Source: Methanobacterium subterraneum (GTDB lineage: Archaea > Methanobacteriota > Methanobacteria > Methanobacteriales > Methanobacteriaceae). Taken from it: a DNA stretch of 64,000 nucleotides. The stretch covers positions 558,001 through 622,000 of the forward strand of contig NZ_CP017768.1 in NCBI RefSeq assembly GCF_002813695.1. The letters are read 5' to 3'. The translations under genes were made by a program, and so were the position numbers. Positions within the stretch are counted from its first letter, which is position 1. Every line of letters starts with the position of its first letter. The notes beneath the pieces are model-generated. The model was not told the origin of the DNA. It was given only the letters and a program-made list of their open reading frames with translations, and ran no database searches. Below are positions 60,614 through 64,000 of this stretch, in pieces.

Positions 60614-62050
60614 ATGAATCATGAAAGTCATTTTACTCTAGTTAAAAATAAAATAAATCTAATAATGGCAGGATTAATGGTTGGCCTTCTTGTAGCTGCC
60701 TTTGATTATTCAATCATGGGAACTGCTATGCCTAAAGTTATTAACAGTCTCCAGGGAATGGAATATTACACATGGCCCTTTACGTCTTACATGTTGACCT
60801 CAACCATCGCCGTAATTCTCTTTGGTAAATTATCCGACATTTACGGTAGAAAACATGTTCTAATTGCAGGGATCATCACATTTGTCATAACTTCCGTAAT
60901 GTGTGGTCTGGCCACCAGCATGTTTCAACTAATTATATTCAGAGGGATTCAAGGAATTGGAGGGGGAATCCTACTTTCTCTCCCATTTATTGTGGTTGGG
61001 GAAATTTTCAGCCCCCGAGATCGGGCCAAATACATGGGAATACTTGGATCGGTATTTGGGCTTGCCGACGTAATGGGGCCAATTCTTGGTGGTGTAATTA
61101 CTGATACTTTGGGTTGGAGATGGGTGTTTTTTATAAATGTTCCAATTGGAATCACTGCAGTAACCATAATTTTTTATTCTCTTCCAAATTTCAAACTGCC
61201 CGATGTTAAAAAAAACATTGATATCTCGGGGATTATAACCTTTACCTTAGCTTTAAGTGCCCTTTTCCTGGCAATAACACTTGCCGGGAATATTAATACC
61301 AGCCCATTAGTTGAAATAGTAGGACTCCTGGTATTTTCAGGGGTAATGCTGGTATTGTTTATCTCAGCCGAGAAAAGAGCTGTAGAACCTGTTCTACCCC
61401 TACGTCTTTTTAGAAATTCAATATTCAATGTATCATCAGTAGAAAGCTTTTTAGCAGCTGCATTAATGTTTAGTGGCATAATTTACATTCCATTATTTGC
61501 ACAAGGTGTTTTAGGTATGAGTTCTACCAATTCTGGGTTCATTATGGTGCCCATGTTGTTTAGTCTGACATTGGCTTCAATAATCACTGGAGAAATCATA
61601 TCCCGGACTGGGAAATATAAAAAGTTGGTTATCGCCGAATTTATTATAACCGGGTTAGGAGTTTTGCTGCTGGCTACAATGAATGAGAATACGCCCTATT
61701 ATATGCTGATATTATATTCGACAGTTCTGGGTGTTGGTTCAGGAATGGCTTACAATATATTCAATGTAGCAGTGCAGAATGCATTCCCAATGCGGGATAT
61801 AGGTGTTGTAACCGCTTCCATGCGGTTTTTCAGAAATGTAGGTACAATTGTCTTCGTTCCAATATTTGGGTACATAATGAACTTCACACTGGGAAGTTCA
61901 ACTGCAGTTACTGCAAGTTACCTTCAAGCTTTAGCAATTTCTATCCAGAATATTTTCCTTACAGCCATAATACTGGCATTTGTAGGATTGATTATGGCGT
62001 TCTTCCTCCAAGAAATACCATTAAGCGGAGATGAAACTACTAACTCATGA
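60614..62050 (+). CDS. MFS multidrug exporter (DHA2, 14-helix type)
   Basis: About 478 residues with 14 hydrophobic segments. Motif A is GKLSDIYGRKHVL, the antiporter motif C is in GLADVMGPILGGVITDTLGW, and FDYSIMGTAMPKVINSL is the D1 motif of the EmrB/QacA group. It should export a drug or organic anion in exchange for protons. I use the ATG at 60614 with AGTGAT before it. Under a TetR repressor, this looks like an inducible efflux unit. Confidence 0.9.
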   Translation: MNHESHFTLVKNKINLIMAGLMVGLLVAAFDYSIMGTAMPKVINSLQGMEYYTWPFTSYMLTSTIAVILFGKLSDIYGRKHVLIAGIITFVITSVMCGLATSMFQLIIFRGIQGIGGGILLSLPFIVVGEIFSPRDRAKYMGILGSVFGLADVMGPILGGVITDTLGWRWVFFINVPIGITAVTIIFYSLPNFKLPDVKKNIDISGIITFTLALSALFLAITLAGNINTSPLVEIVGLLVFSGVMLVLFISAEKRAVEPVLPLRLFRNSIFNVSSVESFLAAALMFSGIIYIPLFAQGVLGMSSTNSGFIMVPMLFSLTLASIITGEIISRTGKYKKLVIAEFIITGLGVLLLATMNENTPYYMLILYSTVLGVGSGMAYNIFNVAVQNAFPMRDIGVVTASMRFFRNVGTIVFVPIFGYIMNFTLGSSTAVTASYLQALAISIQNIFLTAIILAFVGLIMAFFLQEIPLSGDETTNS

Positions 62051-62082
62051 TCTAACAAATTTTTTAAAGGGAGTTTTTGATA

Positions 62083-62904
62083 ATGATTAAAGTTGCGTTA
62101 ACAGGTGCAAATGGGATAATAGGTTCAAAAATAATTAAAACCATCCTTAAACAGGAAGATATGGAAGTGGTGGCAGCAATAGGATCACCGAACACTCCAC
62201 TGGAAGGAATGGATATAGGTGGAGTAACAGGTGTGGGAAATATTGGTGTCCATGTAAATGGTGCGCAAAGGCTTGCTGAGGTTTTAAAGGAAAGAAAACC
62301 TGATGTTCTCATTGATTTTACCATTGCAAATGCAGCTGTGGACATAATCAGAACTTCAGCAGATTGTGGAGTTAATCTAGTTGTGGGTACAACCGGAATA
62401 AAGGACGATCAATTGATTGAAATAAAAAAATCCATCCAGGAAAATAAGATAAAGGCAGTTATTTCTCCTAACATGGCAGTCGGTGTGAATGTGTTCTTTA
62501 AAATCGTTGGAACACTAGCCAATATCCTTAATGATTTTGATATTGAAATAATAGAAACTCATCATAATCATAAAGTGGATGCACCTTCAGGCACAGCTCT
62601 TAAAGCATACGAAATTATAGCTGAGGTGCTTGGAAGAAATAAAGATGAAACTTGTGCCTATGGTAGGCAGGGAATGGTACGTGCACGAAATACTGAAGAA
62701 ATAGGAATACATGCAGTACGTGGTGGGGATATAGTTGGAGATCATACTTTACTATTTTCTGGTGAAGGAGAGCGAATTGAAATTGTTCACAGAGCACATA
62801 GCAGACAGTCATTTGTCACCGGGGTGATTAAGGCAGTAAGATATGTTGTTGGAGCTCCTGAAGGAAAAATAAGTGATATGGGAGATGTAATGGGCGTAAA
62901 ATAG
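62083..62904 (+). CDS. dapB: Dihydrodipicolinate reductase-family protein (DapB-like), atypical Rossmann loop
   Basis: About 273 residues from the ATG at 62083, after GGGAG. The catalytic block ETHHNHKVDAPSGTALKA is intact, as are VVGTTGIKDDQ and ISPNMAVGVNVFF, so the DapB fold and chemistry look preserved. The nucleotide-binding loop reads GANGIIG where most DapB have the GRMG pattern, losing the conserved Arg. It sits behind an efflux gene and not with other lysine genes, so it may be a second, specialised copy. I cannot see whether another dapB exists. Confidence 0.78.
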   Translation: MIKVALTGANGIIGSKIIKTILKQEDMEVVAAIGSPNTPLEGMDIGGVTGVGNIGVHVNGAQRLAEVLKERKPDVLIDFTIANAAVDIIRTSADCGVNLVVGTTGIKDDQLIEIKKSIQENKIKAVISPNMAVGVNVFFKIVGTLANILNDFDIEIIETHHNHKVDAPSGTALKAYEIIAEVLGRNKDETCAYGRQGMVRARNTEEIGIHAVRGGDIVGDHTLLFSGEGERIEIVHRAHSRQSFVTGVIKAVRYVVGAPEGKISDMGDVMGVK

Positions 62905-63084
62905 GAATGAAGGGTTATTTTTTCTTTAATATTTTAACCTGTTACTTGAACCTGTAACATTAATAAAAAAACGATGCCAGATAATTAAATATTTATCTTA
63001 TTGTTTAGTGGCATTAAATCATCCACAGCCCTTAAGATCTTTAACATATTGCATTTCCTTTTTAATTTGTTATTCGTTTTTGAA
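62905..63084. other. Convergent intergenic region
   Basis: 180 bp between the ends of the DapB-like gene and the oxidoreductase gene. It contains the short inverted pair TAACCTGTTACTTGAACCTG/TAACAT (around 62935-62960); a terminator is possible but not clear. Confidence 0.35.
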
Positions 63085-64000
63085 TTATTCCTTGCTTATG
63101 TGTTTGGCCAGTTTTTTGGCCAGGGCCAGGATGGTGAGAACTGGAGGTGCACCAGGTGCCCTTGGGAAAACACTGGCATCGCACACGTAAAGACCCTCAA
63201 CTTCTGTTTCCAAATTTTTATCAACTACTTCTCCAATGGCAGCAGTTCCACCAGGGTGTGCTCCCCTGGCTGGGGTTGAAACAAGTGTGTCAGGGTCAAC
63301 ACCGCCCTCAGTGAGTATGGCACCGGCAAGAGAAGATCCTTCTGCCAGTAATCCCATATCATGGGAGGTGTTATTTTTAACAACTCCTTTTTCATCCACC
63401 CTGCCCGATGATTCGTCCCTGATTTTGACCATAATTCCCAGGATATCCTTATCCTGGAATCCAAGGTGACTGAGCTTTGATAGAAGTATGCTGGAATAAT
63501 GGGGAGCCAGTATGAATCCATCTTTCTTAAGCAATCCATTCATGGATACTTCTTTATAAAACTGGATGTCTGGCAATGTTCCACCCACCGTGACAAAGGT
63601 GTCCACAAAAAGATGTTCACCTGCCACTAAACCTGCAGATCTAAGTAGTAATGGTGTTTCCACAGCCCCAGAACACACTATAACTCTGTCAGCATCATAT
63701 TCTTCTTTAACACATTTTTCAGGGTTAAAGACTTCCACTCCCTTCAACTGACCATTACTGGTTATAACCCGGGTTACCTCGGTGTTGTCTATGATTTGAA
63801 GACCTTTTTTTCGTGCTTCAATGAGAAAATCAAGAGAACTCCACTTGGCATTGCGGGGACAACCCAAAGCGCATTTACCACAGGGGATACACTCTTCTGG
63901 GTTGATGAATTTTGGCATTTTCTCCATATTCAAACCAAGGGAAGAAGAAGCTTCCATAATTTTCAATGTACCGACTCCATAATGAGTGTCTGGAAGTTTT
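63085..64000 (-). CDS. GMC-family FAD oxidoreductase with a ferredoxin-type cysteine motif (N-terminus off the right edge)
   Basis: 305 residues are visible; the frame is open at base 64000, so the FAD-binding N-terminus is missing. A four-Cys motif [12 protein letters not shown] suggests a 4Fe-4S cluster. [19 protein letters not shown] and the C-terminal [16 protein letters not shown] with [18 protein letters not shown] are typical of GMC-type (choline/glucose oxidase-like) flavoproteins. It converges on the TetR-led cluster. Substrate unknown. Confidence 0.83.
   Translation of the reverse strand, partial: KLPDTHYGVGTLKIMEASSSLGLNMEKMPKFINPEECIPCGKCALGCPRNAKWSSLDFLIEARKKGLQIIDNTEVTRVITSNGQLKGVEVFNPEKCVKEEYDADRVIVCSGAVETPLLLRSAGLVAGEHLFVDTFVTVGGTLPDIQFYKEVSMNGLLKKDGFILAPHYSSILLSKLSHLGFQDKDILGIMVKIRDESSGRVDEKGVVKNNTSHDMGLLAEGSSLAGAILTEGGVDPDTLVSTPARGAHPGGTAAIGEVVDKNLETEVEGLYVCDASVFPRAPGAPPVLTILALAKKLAKHISKE

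Overview
The window is a stretch of chromosome from a methanogenic archaeon of the order Methanobacteriales, most likely a mesophilic Methanobacterium-like organism. The evidence is a pseudomurein-binding-repeat surface protein, cyclic 2,3-diphosphoglycerate synthetase, the archaeal 3-dehydroquinate synthase II / ADH synthase pair, archaeal primase PriS/PriL, a thermosome subunit, DUF530 and UPF0058 proteins, an archaeal CCA-adding enzyme, class III signal peptides, AT-rich spacers with archaeal TATA boxes, and frequent GGAGGTGAT-type ribosome binding sites. Placement at genus level is inference.

Layout. (1) 1-2.6 kb: a large secreted pseudomurein-binding-repeat protein on the minus strand, cut by the left edge, with a near-identical 462-bp tandem array. 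(2) 3.4-17.5 kb: a cell-surface glycan island with three GT2 and one GT4 gene on the plus strand, converging on four GT4 genes, a DUF2206 membrane protein, a polyprenyl-phosphate sugar synthase-like GT2 and a GT-C-type membrane protein on the minus strand. (3) 17.7-19.4 kb: small conserved proteins (TIGR00304, an unknown, a THUMP-like protein). (4) 19.5-24.9 kb: two pilin-like secreted proteins, then a tight five-gene run: Roadblock/LC7 protein, a KaiC-like domain fused to a small Ras/Arf-type GTPase, two tandem KaiC-like ATPases and a TPR protein. This is the best candidate for an undescribed signalling system here. (5) 25.1-40.3 kb: mostly housekeeping (GPT/MraY-family sugar-phosphate transferase with an HTH protein, DUF530, MetG, PriL-PriS, CCA-adding enzyme, ThpR, HPr-kinase-like protein, aromatic amino acid genes). 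(6) 41.16-42.13 kb: a complete IS1595-type insertion sequence whose transposase is broken by a frameshift. (7) 42.2-51.7 kb: flavoprotein, AspS, HisD, UPF0058, cDPG synthetase with a duplicated 3' end, a peptide-deformylase-like protein, DUF2188, thermosome. (8) 51.9-58.4 kb: ferrous iron uptake (DtxR-FeoA fusion plus FeoB under a palindromic operator), a secreted unknown, acetyl-CoA synthetase and an acetate-transporter-family protein. (9) 59-64 kb: a TetR-led accessory cluster (TetR, DUF169, 14-TM MFS exporter, atypical DapB) converging on a ferredoxin-motif GMC oxidoreductase cut by the right edge.

How the genes fit together. The surface protein, glycan island, GPT-family transferase and pilin-like proteins all concern the envelope. 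The Roadblock/GTPase/KaiC module beside the pilin genes could report on or control that surface machinery, but the link rests on gene order only. Several reading frames show small mutations: a one-base offset at a G6 tract in the surface protein, a probable one-base loss in a homopolymer before 37443, a 31-bp tandem duplication at the end of the cDPG synthetase gene, and a probable 8-bp loss in the transposase. Some may be real and some may be sequence errors; the homopolymer cases need read-level checking. I saw no tRNA, rRNA or CRISPR array in the window.
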